Shown: positions 34,413 through 47,258 of the stretch, one piece after another
Layout of the letters: every line of letters starts with the position of its first letter
Numbering within the stretch: position 1 is the stretch's first letter
From: Gonatopus flavifemur
Lineage: Eukaryota > Arthropoda > Insecta > Hymenoptera > Dryinidae
Assembly (NCBI GenBank): GCA_018340375.1
Contig: JAFFJZ010000013.1
Coordinates: 310,001 to 374,000, forward strand
Length of the DNA: 64,000 nt
Direction of reading: 5' to 3'
Translations under genes and position numbers: made by a program
The notes under the pieces: model-generated
What the model was told of the DNA's origin: nothing
Database searches by the model: none
The model's input: the letters and a program-made list of their open reading frames with translations, nothing else

Positions 34413-35379
34413 TCTATCCTTTTTCAACTTCACCCATAACTTCTCTTCTCTTTTCATCTGTTCCATAATTTCTTTGTTAATCCATCCTTTTTCACTTTTA
34501 ATACCGATTATTTTCTTTTCAGATTGGCTCGAATTATATATTCCTTCGAATTTATCCACAATTTCTCCATATATGTATTCTGTATCTTCACTGTCTACCA
34601 GGTGCGTCCAGTCTATTTCTCGAATTTTTGTATTGATTTTGCTTGTATCAATATATTTAATTGTTTCAGGTATCTCGTCTTCATTGGATATTTCTCCAAC
34701 TTTTATAGTGATTCCTGTCATGTAATGGTCTGCTATCTTCTGTTCAACTACATATGCAACAACATCTGATGATTCATGGTTAGTAATTATATGATCAATA
34801 CACGACGATGTGAATCTTTCTCCTGCAAATTCTTCTCGCGTTGGAAGTTCAATCATGTTTGCTAATCCAGAAGAAGAGAGTAGGGTTACGTACTCGCTTG
34901 TATTATAATTATTATCTAATATGTTCATGTTCATATCTCCTAATATTATTAATTGTTTTTTCTTAGCTGTTTCCAAAGATATCCAATTTTCAATTTCTCT
35001 TGAGAACTCATTCAAGTTGTTGCTGGGAGGTCTATATATAGCAAGTAAAGTTACCCGCGTGTGTTTTCGTTTTATTTGTATCAGCAGATTCTCTGCATAT
35101 TCACAATCATAATCTAATTTCTCACATTCTATATCCTGTTTACAGAATATAATTATCCCTGCACCTCTGGAATCAACTCTCAACTTATTGAATTTATTAA
35201 AAGATTTTATATTATGCAAATCGTTTTCCTCTCTACAATTGACTTCCGTCAAGCATAATAAATCAATAAAATCAATTATGGTATCAATATATGACATCAG
35301 TAAATCCCAATTTTCATTCAGACTTCTTATATTTACATGTAGAATATACGTTTGTTCAAACCCTTTTCATGGATAATAT

Positions 35380-37640
35380 TGCGATACATGTTTTGTTAAA
35401 GAAACAGTGATTATCTACAAATTGTCTGTTTTGCTTAATGATGATACTGCATTCATCTGCAGTTATGACATATGTTTTATGTCAATATTGACATACCCGT
35501 TACATATAAATGTAACACATTGCACCTTGCGAGCGCAATGCAAACATAAACTTACCCGCTCTATATGTCAATGATCTCATCATGGAGGGACATTTTGGTT
35601 CAAGAGATTCTGAGTTTGGAGATGAAAGAATGTGCGGCCCCCGGAAACGATCACAAATCTTCTCTCTAACGAGGAAGCAATAATATATATCACGGAGGAC
35701 ACATTAAATTTGATCCCACTGAATCTTCATTTATGTGCATCGGACTGTTTGTTGTCCAATATTCAGCCAAACCATCCCTCTCAGTGTGGTGTTTTCATGG
35801 TGTTAGTGTTAACATCACAGTAATTTGGTTTTGGCGAAACAAACCATATCGCTATTCATGAAAATTATTGTTCTCAAAAGAAAATTGCAGGATTCTGACT
35901 ACATAACAGTGTACCTCCGTCAATTTTAGTTTTGAAGTAAGAAATATTGCCATTAGAGGAGAATCCTACGAAGCAATTCTTCTTGCGACATACATTTCTC
36001 GCACATTCCATACGAGCATCCACAACATTTTGAATCTTGCAATTCTCTTTTTTTCAAAAAATCAGTTTATGAATTTAACTTGCATACACATAGTTCAATG
36101 AAATAAATTGGATTTTTGTAACACCCCCTGCGAATATACATCAATTCGCCAGAGATTGCAGATAATATTGACACTTTGAACGTGAAACAGGTGTATCAAT
36201 ATCTTCAGTTCAATCACACTTTCGTACCTTTGAACGTTCGAATACTCATGTAAGTTTGACACAAATATGATTGTGTAATTCACTTTCCTGTGGATTTCTC
36301 TCAAAACTGTTCTTTTTCGAACATCCGAATTATCTGAAACGAGCTCCTATTTTATTGAATATTTACGTCATGCATTTTGACAGTTGGGTTCGTTATGTAT
36401 AAATGAAATCAACGAATAATAATATCGAATATTCACTCAATGAGTATAAAAAGATGCAATCAAATCAAATATCTCATATTGGATATCCACTTCACAAACG
36501 TTTAAAACGGGATGAGAATTCTTTCCATTCGATTCAACTTTTTTTTATCCTTCCATTGTTGTATACTATATTCAATAAAAAACCGCGAATCGCATTTGTT
36601 TTGGTACTTTCACCCTCTTGCATTTCTCCAATATTTTATTATTATAAGCGTGTACGAAAATATTCCTTTGAATGACCTTTGCGCGTTAAGTACGTTTGTT
36701 CAGTACAATTATCAATAAAAATGTGTTCCTCACTTCAGGTAATTCTTGGTGAGTGTGAGTATTGGTTGGTTTTCACCTAATTGATACACCTATTTTATAT
36801 CCAGGATAAAACAAGTGAATTCGTATTCGAATTTGCGCTTGACTACGAATGAGAATTCGTCAATCTGCACTTCGTTTCAATGAGGTATTGTGAAATACTT
36901 CTATGAATTCTGGACTGCTATTATTTCACTTCGCATCATATTGGATTGTCACATGCATGACAGTGTCTGAAGTAAAGAGAATTCCTTTTACTGGCGATTA
37001 CCTTCTTCATTTCCTTGGTTTCCAGTAATTCTTTCTTACAATATTTTGTGCTTTTCCTTCTTGAATCACTGTTTCCGTCTATCCGTTTTCGCTACTATAT
37101 GCACCTGCAAATACAGAAATTGTAAAAAACCTGACAGAAAACGTTTCGTTATATACACAGAAATTTGACCTCCGAAAAAATTCCTCTTGTGCCTCTCGTG
37201 TTTTATATGAATGAAACTCCCATCGTTTTTTGTTGCGTGAATGTATAATTGAATGAATACATTCATGAAGTGAATGTACCAAATAATAATCGTCCAGTAC
37301 AGGGGCACAAGCAATGTCCTCATGTATTTGATGTCCATTATTTGAAGTCAACTTTCATGATATCGAATATCCACTGTACCTATTGAAATAATTTTTAAAC
37401 TCCCCAACTTCCAAGATACATTCCTCGATTTTAAAACATGAAAATATAAATCTAAAAATATCTTACATCGGTTGAATATCCTTTCGACATGAATCATTTT
37501 TTACCATATATTTTGTCTTCTTCTGTGTAATCTCAAAATTGCAATGAAAAGTAATATACATCCTGTATACTGTAAATCACCAACATAGATAAACAATATG
37601 TTACCTAGCGGGTCCATGGTTTTTGTTTCATACGTTCCAA
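35380..37640. other. Intergenic DNA, no gene recognised
   Basis: Only short open frames, AT-rich. I see no terminal repeats or family motifs. Confidence 0.4.
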
Positions 37641-38984
37641 ATCACCTACAATTGAACCCACGGGAAGAAGAACTCGACGAGCGCTCGAACCGCGGTGAAA
37701 GCATTGTCCAAGCGGTCACGTGGGGGACCGAAAAAAAAGTCGGAATTTTGGAAAACTAAAAATACTGGGTGATAGAGCTTGAAAAATCAATACGAGTGTT
37801 CGTTCACAATGTTTTTCTATGATCAATAGTTTTCGAGAAAAAAATTGAAAAGTACCTCTTTTTCTCGTACTAAAAATGAATGTTTCTTCATCTTAAACTC
37901 GTCATAACTCGAGCAGTTTTCAACGTATCAAGATGAGTCTTGCAGATTCTGATTCGGAACACTCCCCCGAAGATGACGATCTCGACAAAATTTTCAACAA
38001 TTGATGCAAAATTAATGAATTTACAATTTGAAGTGAAAACTTGGTTTTCAACGAAGAGGAAAACTTTGCATTGAAAAAGTGTCGGGGGAAGTATGAGCTA
38101 CGAAAAACTTCCAGCGACAAAGTTGTTCGCCAGTGTGCGGACAAACTTTATGGAAAGTTCCAGATCAATTGGACTATTGGTTCGAAAGATACAGCAATAT
38201 ATCCATCAGCTTGCAATTTCTCATGACTCTACGTCGTTTACCTGCTGAATATGAGGATCCAAATGAAAGGTTGCATTCACTCGATTTCTCAACGTAGATT
38301 CATGTTTTTTTGGTCGAAGCATCCAAATATCCAACTATTTTTGCAGAATTCGTTATACATTGTTTTTTTTATAAACAATTTTTATTCAACGCATCATTGT
38401 TCAATCCTTATTCTGCAAGATGAAAATTAAAGATTGAACATTTGTGTGCTCTCTCGAACTCAATAGTTCCCGAAACTTATTTCACGATTACTTGGCCAAA
38501 TCTTATCGGAATGATATAAACATTGATATCCAGATTCGATGTGTATTGCCGAAGATTGTAAAATGATTCAAATGATGAAAACATTCCGTTTTTCAATAAT
38601 ATTTGATAACGAATTAGTGGCTCTCAGGCTCGTGTTTTCCGAGTTTCAACGACACAAAGTGTCGAGCGAAATGTGAAATTAAGGAAACTTCGAACAATAA
38701 AATTATGCTCTTATGTTTGAGGAAGTTTTTCTGGAGATTTGAAATTAATCGAACAAAAAATATGGGGGTTATGATTTATGTAAAACAAGCGGACCCGCCG
38801 AGCACGCAGGACTTCGGTGTTGACGAATGAAGACACAAAACATCGAATAAAAACAAATGCCTATATAGTAATTGCAACCGTAAGAATAGAAAACATTGCT
38901 CCCTCCGATGTGAGAAAAAGTGCATAATTCCACATTTTGAACAATTTTATTATTGAATTTATTCTCCGGGTTAGTGTAATAATA

Positions 38985-41290
38985 ATGTCTGATGAGAACA
39001 GTTCGAAAACTGGTCGAAAACGTACAAGAAATCCGAACAACTGGATAAAGAACAAAAATAAAAAGGCTCAAAATGAGGTTTGTATATTTTATGGAATGGT
39101 GCTGTCAACAAATTTCTTAATTTTCCATGCATAACTGAGACATAATACATTGTATTTTCGCAGTCATCGATGTATAAATATTTCTGTATCTAACAGTCAT
39201 CCAACCCATAGTGCATCGAAGATTTCATTACGACCGCAGAAATCTAACGTTTGAAATATTTGAATATTCTTGTAATATTGCTGCATGTCGTACTGAGATT
39301 TCAAAGTCCTTTCACAAATATTGCAATGTCCGCTAATCTTACATTGCAATACAAGATTTCTGAATTATTTTTGAAATATTTCAAGAACATTTATGAAATA
39401 TTCCATTGTAATGTTTCTTTTGTAATATATCTGAGACATTGCAAATAGGTAACATTTCAGTTGACAGATTTTTGATATATTCTTGTGGAACAATATTGGA
39501 ATGTAATGAAGATGAAAGAATGAAATACAATTGATACATTACTGAAATAATTTTTAAATAGTGTGTTACAGTCGATACAAAATTATTACTTAAAAATAAT
39601 TATTCAATGTTGAGAACTTGGATAGTGTTTGGAATATCGAATTGTATAACGCGATCATTTGGTATTACAGGGACGAGAATATGTTTCGACTTCTGGGAAA
39701 TCTATTGCAGCTAAGCAATTCAAACCCGTAAATTCGTGCTGCGTAAAACAGTGTTTCCAAAATATTCCTGTTCAACAACAACAAAAATTTCATGACACAT
39801 TTTGGAACTATGGCAAATATGATTCTCAAAATATTTTCCTCGCTGGATTAATGAAAAAGAGAGCGCCAAATGTTACAGGAAATGCGCAGAATAAAGTTTT
39901 GTGGAATTATTTTTTGCATGCTGAATTCGGTGACATAAAGACTTGTCAAGAATTTTCATGTAATTTATTGAACATAGGACAAGGGCGATTTACAACTATA
40001 CAGAAAAAGATATTACATAATGAAACTATAGAAGATAGTCGGGGAAAACATGGAAATCACGTAGTGCGATTGACTGAAGATGTAAAACAAATGATCCATC
40101 AACACTGTTTGTTAATCCCACACTCTGAGTCGCATTATAAACGTCAAGCCGGTCAAACGTCTAGTTTACAATATTTTGATCATCCTAATTTAACACTGGA
40201 AAAAGTATACGCTTTGTTTTTGGAATATTATACAGCGAAAACAAGTTCTGAAAATCCTCCGATTGATTTATCAACCTACTCTCAATAGTTTAATCGTCAT
40301 TTGAATTTTTCTTCCTCAATACCACGCACTGATGTTTGTAACATGTGTTTTGAACAAGAGCGGCAAAACAATCCTGGTGATGAGTTCAAACAGCATTAAA
40401 AAAGTATAGGAGAGTACAAAATATTGAAGAAGAAAATGTTGGCAGAAGAAAATGTGTTATGTCTTGAATTTGATTTCGGTCAAAACTTACCTTTGCCGAA
40501 AATTCCTGTATCAGATCAGTTCTACAAGAGATTGCTTTGGCTACACGTTTTTAACGTGCATGTCTTCGGTGAACATGGCAAAAGTTACATGTTCTTTTTT
40601 TTAGAAAGAAATTTTAAGAAAGGTGGTAATACTGTGTGCAATTTTATCTTACATGCAATGAAGAAAGAATTGGAGCTTAATTATTACAATAAAATTTATT
40701 TATTTTCGGATGGTTGCGGTGGCCAGAATAAAAACCGTTTCCTCGTCTCTTTCTTATCATCGTTGGCTCAAGAATTGCAACTTGAATTTGAACATGTGTA
40801 TCCAGTTCGTGGACATTCCTACTGCTCTTGCGATCGGAATTTTGGAGTATATGGCAAAAAAAAGAAACAACTTGAAACTATTGAAACGGATGAAGACTAC
40901 ATTGATCTCATAGAAAGTGCAAGAAATCCACCATTCAAAATTGTCAGAGAAGTAGATTGCCCAGTCCGAGATTATGAGGTTCTGTTACAGGAAAATGTCA
41001 AAGATATTAAGAATCTGCAAATCAGCAAAGCAGTACGGATTCAATATTTTCCTAACGGTCAAATCAATATATTCCAAAGTTACAATGGAGAACCAAAAAT
41101 TCATATCATCAAATCTTCAGTGAGTTTACATGCATTATGCAAATCACCACCAGCTGCTCCAACTGGCATAAGTGCAGAGAAGGTGAAAGATTTACAAACT
41201 TTATTAAAATATTTGAGTCCAAAAGGTGTAAAATTTTTTGAAAGCTTATTTTCGAAAATATCAATTAGAAAACCTAAAAATAAAGAATAA
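38985..41290 (+). pseudogene. Two-exon transposase-like gene with GGQNKN motif, two stops
   Basis: Exon 1 (38985-39077) encodes MSDENSSKTGRKRTRNPNNW and a basic tail; donor GAG|GTTTGT. Exon 2 starts at 39671 after TATTACAG and joins in phase: GREYVSTSGKS. Conserved cysteines CCVKQC follow (near residue 50), then FWNYG. In-frame stops at 40286 (TAG) and about 40396 (TAA) interrupt; between them CNMCFEQE gives another cysteine pair. The frame then runs to 41290 with FSDGCGGQNKNRFL, whose aspartate is likely catalytic, and YPVRGHSYCSCDRNFG. I recognise this layout from multi-copy insect and cnidarian proteins. An RNase H-like DDE nuclease is my inference. Confidence 0.7.
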
Positions 41291-41414
41291 TTATTCACTC
41301 TAATGATATAATTTCTTTTGTTGGTTCAAAATATATTGTATGCAGTTTGAATCGTTTATTTACATGAATTTTTTACAGTGTATTGTGTCCAAGGGGGGCA
41401 ATTTTGGTTCATTA

Positions 41415-41703
41415 CACGGAGAAAAAAGATTTCGCTATCTGAATGAATCCGTCTTCGCTAAGTGGATTGAATAGAAATTCGCTGTATTAACGAACCAATG
41501 CGCTGGATTAACGAACTAATTCGCTGTTTTTACGTATTGATTCGTTATAATTATCAGTCCTTCGCTGGTCTTGCGGAGCTTGTTTCGTTGAAAATATCAT
41601 TGGCGTTCATTTCAGCAAACTTGCTTGCTGTCCATATAATAACGAGCGAATTTCGCTGGGACAGCGAAATTCTTGCTATTCCAGCGAATCTTTTTTCTCC
41701 GTG
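41415..41703. mobile_element. 289-bp MITE, CACGGAGAAAAAAGA ends, TA flanks
   Basis: Left CACGGAGAAAAAAGATTTCGCT and right, inverted, GCGAATCTTTTTTCTCCGTG, with TA on both sides (41413-41414 and 41704-41705). Interior has repeated TTCGCTG. Inserted within the large transposon after its gene. Confidence 0.8.
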
Positions 41704-41705
41704 TA

Positions 41706-41815
41706 TCCTCACAACACAACTGCTTTCAGTTACCTTTCGATACCTTTCTGAAACGTGTAACACCTTTCAGAAAGGTATCCAAAGGTATCGGAAAGCAGTT
41801 GTGCTGTTAGGGTAA
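41706..41815. repeat. Short palindrome
   Basis: CACAACTGCTTTC...TACCTTTC...ACCTTTCTGA matches its inverse TCAGAAAGGTATC...GAAAGCAGTTGTG round a small loop. Directly adjoins the preceding MITE. Confidence 0.65.
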
Positions 41816-43210
41816 CATTGAATTCGAATTAAATTTGTCCGAATTCAATTCGACAATCATGTCTATAAGCAATTCAAAGTTCACTAGCATTTCCAAATCA
41901 TTTATGACTGAAGAAAAAGTACAAATGATGAACTTTTATCACGAGGTTTGTATATGTCATATATGATGTGAATGATATCCAAACACGTTGCATGAGACAT
42001 TTTAAACTTGTCTGAAATATATTTCGAGACATGAATATGATGTTATACAGGACCCGTTCATAAGACGAGATCGTTTTACATAAATCATAAACCCCATATT
42101 TTTTGTTCGATTAATTTCAAATTTCCAGAAAAACTTCCTCAAACATAAGAGCATAACTTTATTGTTCGAAGTTTTCTCAATTTCACATTTCGCTCGACAC
42201 TTTGTGTCGTTGAAACTCGGAAAACACAAGCCTTAGAGCCACTAATTCGTTATCAAATATTATTGAAAAACGGAATGTTTTCATCATTTGAATCATTTTA
42301 CAAGCTTCGGCAATACACATCGAATCTGGATATCAATGTTTATATCATTCCGATAAGATTTGGCCAAGTAATCGTGAAATAAGTTTCGGGAACTATTGAG
42401 TTCGAGAGAGCACACAAATGTTCAATCTTTAATTTTCATCTTGCAGGATAAGGATTGAACAATGATGCGTTGAATGAAAATTGTTTATAAAAAAAACAAT
42501 GTATAACGAATTTTGCAAGAATAGTTGGATATTTGGATGCTTCGATCAAAAAAACATGAATCTACGTTGAGAAATCGAGTGAATGCAACCTTTCATTTGG
42601 ATCCTCATATTCAGCAGGTAAACGACGTAGAGTCATGAGAAATTGCAAGCTGATGGATATATTGCTGTATCTTTCGAACCAATAGTCCAATTGATCTGAA
42701 ACTTTCCATAAAGTTTGTCCGCACACTGGCGAACAACTTTGTCGCTGGAAGTTTTTCGTAGCTCATACTTCCCCCGACACTTTTTCAATGCAAAGTTTTC
42801 CTCTTCGTTGAAAACCAAGTTTTCACTTCAAATTGTAAATTCATTAATTTTGCATCAATTTTTGAAAATTTTGTCGAGATCGTCATCTTCGGGGGAGTGT
42901 TCCGAATCAGAATCTGCAAGACTCATCTTGATACGTTGAAAACTGCTCGAGTTATGACGAGTTTAAGATGAAGAAACATTCATTTTTAGTACGAGAAAAA
43001 GAGGTACTTTTCAATTTTTTTCTCGAAAACTATTGATCATAGAAAGACATTGTAAACGAACACTCTTATTGATTTTTCAAGCCCTATCGCCCAGTATTTT
43101 TAGTTTTCCAAAATTCCGACTTTTTTTCGGTCCCCCACGTGACCGCTTGGACAATGCTTTTACCGCGGTTCGAGCGCTCGTCGAGTTCTTCTTTCCGTGG
43201 GTTCAATTGT

Positions 43211-44270
43211 TAAATAAACAATCTTTGTTGTTCGTGATCCCACACAAAACCCCCTCAGAATTCTTGGTAGGTTGTATAGGGATGAGAATATGTCGATATA
43301 AAAAATTAACAAAAATTCTGAGATACCGGGCAGATGACATGACTGTGAAATTTATGGATTCCAGAGACTAATTGTGAAATAAACAATCTCTGTTGTTCGC
43401 GATCCCTCACAAAACCTTCTCAGAGTTGTTAGTGTGATGTTTAGGTATGGAAATAGGTCCATATAAAAAACTAACAAAAATTCTGTGGTACCGGGCAGGT
43501 GACAAAACCGTGAAATCCATGGATTCCAGAGACTAAATGTTGAATGAACAATCTGTGCTATTTGCGATTCCTCACGAAACCCTTGTAGAATTGTTGGTTG
43601 GATTTATTGGTATGGGAATGTGTCGATATGAAAAATCAATAAAGATTTTGAGATCTCGGGCTGATGACATGACTGTGAAATCCATGGATTCTAGAGACTA
43701 AATGTTGAATGAACAATCTTTGTTGTTCACGATCCCTCACAAAACCCCTCTCAGTATTGTTGCTAGGATGTACAGGGAATCAGAATATCTCGATATAAAA
43801 AATTAACAAAAATTCTGAGATACCGGGCAGATGACATGACTGTGAAATCCATGGATTCCATAGACTAAATGTTAAATAAACAATCTTTGTTGTTCGCGAT
43901 CCCTCACAAAACCCTTTCAAAATTGTCTGTAGGATGTATAGCTATGAAAATAGGTACATATAAAAAATTAACAAAAATTCTGTGGTACCGGGCAGGTAAC
44001 AAAACCGTCAATTTCATAGATTCCAGAGACTAAATGTTAAGTAAACAGTGTTCGTTGTTCACGATCCCCCACAAAACCCTCTCAGAATTGTTGGTAGGAT
44101 GCATAGGTATGGAAATATCTCGATATAAAAAATTAAAAAAATTCTGAGATACCGGGCAGATGACATGTTTGTGAAATCCATGGATTCCAGAGACTAAATG
44201 TTGGATGAACAATCTTTGTTGTTCGCGATCGCTCACAAAACCGTCTCAGAATTGTTGGTAGGATGCATAC
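43211..44270 (+). repeat. 165-bp satellite array, block 1
   Basis: About six and a half monomers; the landmark GCGATCCCTCACAAAACCC recurs at about 43230, 43401, 43566, 43731, 43899, 44062 and 44227. Monomers also share TACCGGGCAGATGACATGA and GATTCCAGAGACTAAATGTT. Same orientation as the blocks at 49961 and 55026. Confidence 0.92.
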
Positions 44271-44510
44271 CCTTCCAGAAATTATTCTAAGCATTCTCTA
44301 GTTACCTCGAGGCCCTCGCAAGTTTTTCTTAAGGCAAAACTAGTCTAGTTGAACTTGCAAGTTAACAGTGAGCTCCTCACAAGTTTGACTGGTAGATACT
44401 TCAGCAAAAATCATTCTGGTCATTCTCTATAAGCCTCACAAAGACCTTACTAGTCCCTTGTGAGGGATTTGCAAGGCCTTGTAACAATCTAGAGAATAAC
44501 TGGAGTGATT
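44271..44510. repeat. Imperfect inverted-repeat element
   Basis: AGCATTCTCTAGTTACCTCG at the left is loosely inverse to CTAGAGAATAACTGGAGTGA at the right, with CTTGCAAG and CTCACAAG repeats inside. Starts exactly where the satellite stops. Confidence 0.5.
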
Positions 44511-44544
44511 GTATTGAGGTTATGTTGACATAATCGTTGTCAAT

Positions 44545-45680
44545 CACAAACTTGAGCAGTCGTGGTGCATGTGGAAAGAACGATAGTCAGTTCATCTTAG
44601 TTTATGTGATATTTCACATACCTGTTTTCTATCACAAGTAATGTGAAACTTGCGATAGGCATTCAATCGTTGCCAATCACAAACTTATGCATTCGTGATG
44701 CATGTGGAATGAACGATAGTCAGTTCATCTTAGTTTATGTGATATTTCACATACCTGTTTTCTATCACAAATCATGTGAATTACTATGAACTATTGGCAC
44801 GATAGATACTTATAAGGGACAGATTGTCAAAAATTACTCAAAAATAACTTCATTGAACTATGCATGCAGTTATAAATAATTATATATGACCAAATTATTA
44901 GGTCCATTTGCAAGAATCAGAATCAATTGAATATTTATATTGTTGCATGTGAGGTATGGTAGTGGACGAAATTCCCTATGCTTGTAATTTGAGAGATGAT
45001 CTTTGTAACGGTAAGAATCTTAAACTCCATTTAAATGAAGTTATGTACAAATATTTTTTGGAATCAAATCACAGTCAAGTATCCATCATACCAATTGTCA
45101 GAAAGAATGTACTATCGCTACCACTTTTGTAAACCTCTGATGATTTTTCAGGTGATCAAGTGGAATGAAGTGATGTCATTCCTTCGATCCACAATCTGTA
45201 TGAAGTGAAATGACCAGCCACTTGGTTGACATAAATTCTTTGCAAATAAAAAGTAGGTATCCACAACACTTGAGTCGATAAAAAAATTGAATTACATATT
45301 GGGAGCGCAGTGAGTTTTCTTTACTCTGACTACCATGAACCATTGGCACGATAGATACTTAGAAGAGATATTGATTGTCAAAAATTACTTGAAATAACTT
45401 CATTGAACTATACATGTATTTATAAATAATGAGATATGAACAAATTATTCAGTCAATTTGTAAGAATGAAAATCAATTGAATATTTCTCATGTCCCATGT
45501 AATTTATGGTAATGAAGGGAATTCCCTGTGCTTGTAATTTGACGGATGATTTTTTATTGCTAAAACCCTTAGGCTCCATTTATAACCACATATATGTATT
45601 GTTCAATAAAGTGATGTAGAAATACTCTTTGGAAACAAATCACAGTTAAGTATCCATCGTGCCAGTAGTTTTGATCAGAG
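44545..45680. repeat. Nested direct duplications
   Basis: A segment containing ACGATAGTCAGTTCATCTTA (44578-44660) is repeated near 44712-44780. A longer stretch (44790-45060, with TTGGCACGATAGATACTTA) recurs diverged at 45340-45640, about 540 bp away. Direct repetition is clear but mechanism is not. Confidence 0.6.
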
Positions 45681-45689
45681 AAAGGAAAT

Positions 45690-46535
45690 TCACTGCGCTT
45701 CCAATATAAGTGTAAGATAATATCTTTAACAATTCAAGTCATACTTATTCGTAGACAATTTATTCCAACAAACTTACAGTTCATTTTATATTATGCACAT
45801 TGTTTGAGTGAGGAAGTCATTTCACGTCACTTATAAAAAAACACTCCACTTCACTTCAAGTGATTAAGGTAACTCAATCAGAAGCTCACATATATAAGTG
45901 AGCAAAATGATAATGAATGCCAATGATACATGGACTTCACTTTGAAGCATTAAAAAAAACCGTGACCGCTCTTTTCTTTGAATAATCTAAATGAAAGAGA
46001 TCTATGTGACTTTTACATACCATAAATATGATTCCACAAAAGTCTCCTTTGGGATTTGATTTTGATGAAAAACAGGGACACTTGAAGAATCATGACGATG
46101 AATTCATAACTTGTAATATTTTCTAGTTCACTTCTTACACATAACCTAATGTGATTAATTTTTCAATGGGAAGCACAAAATAATGAATTCAAACCAAAAT
46201 ATAATCTTATCACAAAAATCACATTGATTTATCACTGTTATAAAGAATTTTATGTTTTATTAGATACAAAACAAAAACAAATTCCAAAAGTAGGGTTATG
46301 TCTTCATGTTTTGTTTATTGAAATCACTTCTCTGAGCACTGTCAATTTTATCACTTATATTTTACGGGAATGAATTTTGACAATTTTTCAGCGCGATGAT
46401 TCCGATAAGTCAAAGTACGAAGAATGTGTAGTTTAAATGTAGCGGGTCAACTTTCGTGGTACAACCGCCAGGGGACTGGTGGAACTGTTTACTAGCAAAT
46501 GTCTTTATCAAATAAGCTCTGAATTTCAAAGTGCG
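45690..46535. other. AT-rich DNA, no gene recognised
   Basis: No open frame of note and no repeat boundaries seen. It lies inside the segment that separates satellite blocks 1 and 2. Confidence 0.35.
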
Positions 46536-46537
46536 GA

Positions 46538-46615
46538 ATAGCTACGTTGGCAAGGTGTTAGGTTTCGGTAGGTTAGGTAGGTAGGTAGAGCAGGTTTGGT
46601 TCCCCGTTAGGTTAA
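46538..46615 (+). ncRNA. tRNA-like SINE copy
   Basis: ATAGCTACGTTGGCAAGGTG (A-box position), then GGTTAGGTAGGTAGGTAG and GGTTTGGTTCCCC in the B-box position. Order matches the copies at 9838 and 4146. Confidence 0.4.
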
Positions 46616-46635
46616 AAACTTTTCACCATCGCCAA

Positions 46636-46820
46636 CAGTGTTGCGATATTCCCCTATGTGGGAAATCGCAGCTCAGTCACCTGACTAGGTTTCATACTAA
46701 CCCACGCGAGCATTCTTGTAGGTGAGCGGTTCACCGATAAGAGTGCTCGCATGTGTTGGTGCAAAATGTAGTCACGTGACCAAGCTGCGATTTCCCACAT
46801 TGGGGAATATCGCAACACTG
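46636..46820. mobile_element. 185-bp hAT-type MITE
   Basis: Inverted ends CAGTGTTGCGATATTCCCC with the exact 8-bp target duplication ATCGCCAA (46628-46635 and 46821-46828). The arms extend through GTGGGAAATCGCAGCT. Confidence 0.92.
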
Positions 46821-46848
46821 ATCGCCAACAAAGTTATGCCAGTCCAGT

Positions 46849-46905
46849 GATGCCAGCATTTGGTCGACCGAGTCGATTTACCCTCTCCATCTGACCATTT
46901 CTCGT
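46849..46905. mobile_element. One-ended relative of the nested hAT MITE
   Basis: CCAGTGATGCCAGCATTTGG and CGACCGAGTCGATTTACCCTC match the left half of the element at 29629-29794; the right half is missing. Confidence 0.6.
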
Positions 46906-47149
46906 CCCCACCATTCCAGCCGGGTGTACGCACACATTGAAACCCGTATTCATGTGATTCGGAACCGGTCGGTTCACTTCGAGTCAGCTCGGACAATCGA
47001 GAGAGAACCAACTATCCGTCGGTCTTTGTCTTCTCAATATGTTTTACGATCGGCTAACTCCGTGCAAGATCGGAAAAAGTTTAAAGCCCATGCGGTCGAC
47101 TTACCGAAAAGTTTCACTGCTTTTTCTTTTCCAAGCGACAATTTTATTG

Positions 47150-47258
47150 TAATCAGTATCGAACTGACTTACCCGGCACCCCGGGCAATTCTCGGCCGGG
47201 GCCCTTCGATATTTTCTCGTTTTTTTTCAATTAAAGAGCCAGTTCAATACTGATTATT
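47150..47258. repeat. Small GC-rich inverted-repeat element
   Basis: TAATCAGTATCGAACTG at the left, CAGTTCAATACTGATTA at the right; the GC-rich centre has CCCGG and CCGGG runs. About 109 bp. Confidence 0.45.

Larger units (their letters stand above)
30474..35375 (-). mobile_element. Minus-strand LINE (Jockey/CR1-like), interrupted
   Basis: The endonuclease at 35375-34410 and RT at 32371-30474 are halves of one ORF2, separated by a plus-strand LINE with an exact 9-bp target duplication. 5' truncated: no ORF1 is seen upstream, and the frame opens a few codons before the first endonuclease motif. 3' UTR reaches toward about 30200. Confidence 0.85.
30474..35375 (-). pseudogene. LINE ORF2: endonuclease and RT, split and frameshifted
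   Basis: Endonuclease motifs in order: LHVNIRSL, LLCLTEVN, YRPPSNN, ILGDMNMN, CIDHIIT and ADHYMTG. The frame runs to VKLKKDR, is split by the nested element, then resumes with HNERLKAEFKQVRNG. A one-base frameshift lies near 32130 (YHHF then RKK-stop, versus QEKIENIRG in the next frame). RT follows as an undisturbed 514-codon stretch with APGKDGI, YRPIGCLNS, QFGFIPGKST, VYLDLLAAFDTVD, YGVFQGAILSPILF and the catalytic YADD, then a thumb region. Inactive, but apart from the insertion only a single lesion is evident, so the element is fairly young. Confidence 0.85.
37648..43210 (+). mobile_element. 5.6-kb DNA transposon with 1.13-kb terminal inverted repeats
   Basis: Arms 37648-38788 and 42077-43210 are inverted copies with few differences. 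Outer ends start ACAATTGAACCCACGG; each arm includes the same 61-codon frame (starts MVFNEEENF) in opposite directions. Between them lies a two-exon transposase-like gene. The right end abuts the 165-bp satellite. No target duplication could be established. Superfamily uncertain, possibly Sola-like. Confidence 0.8.

Noticed and set aside
38041..42818. Two 61-codon frames MVFNEEENF in the arms of the long-TIR transposon as a duplicated gene
   Set aside because: They are part of the inverted repeats and have no conserved domain; repetition is explained by the TIRs.
44530..45700. Protein-coding gene in the duplicated segments
   Set aside because: No frame longer than about 60 codons and no similarity in reading frame between the duplicates.
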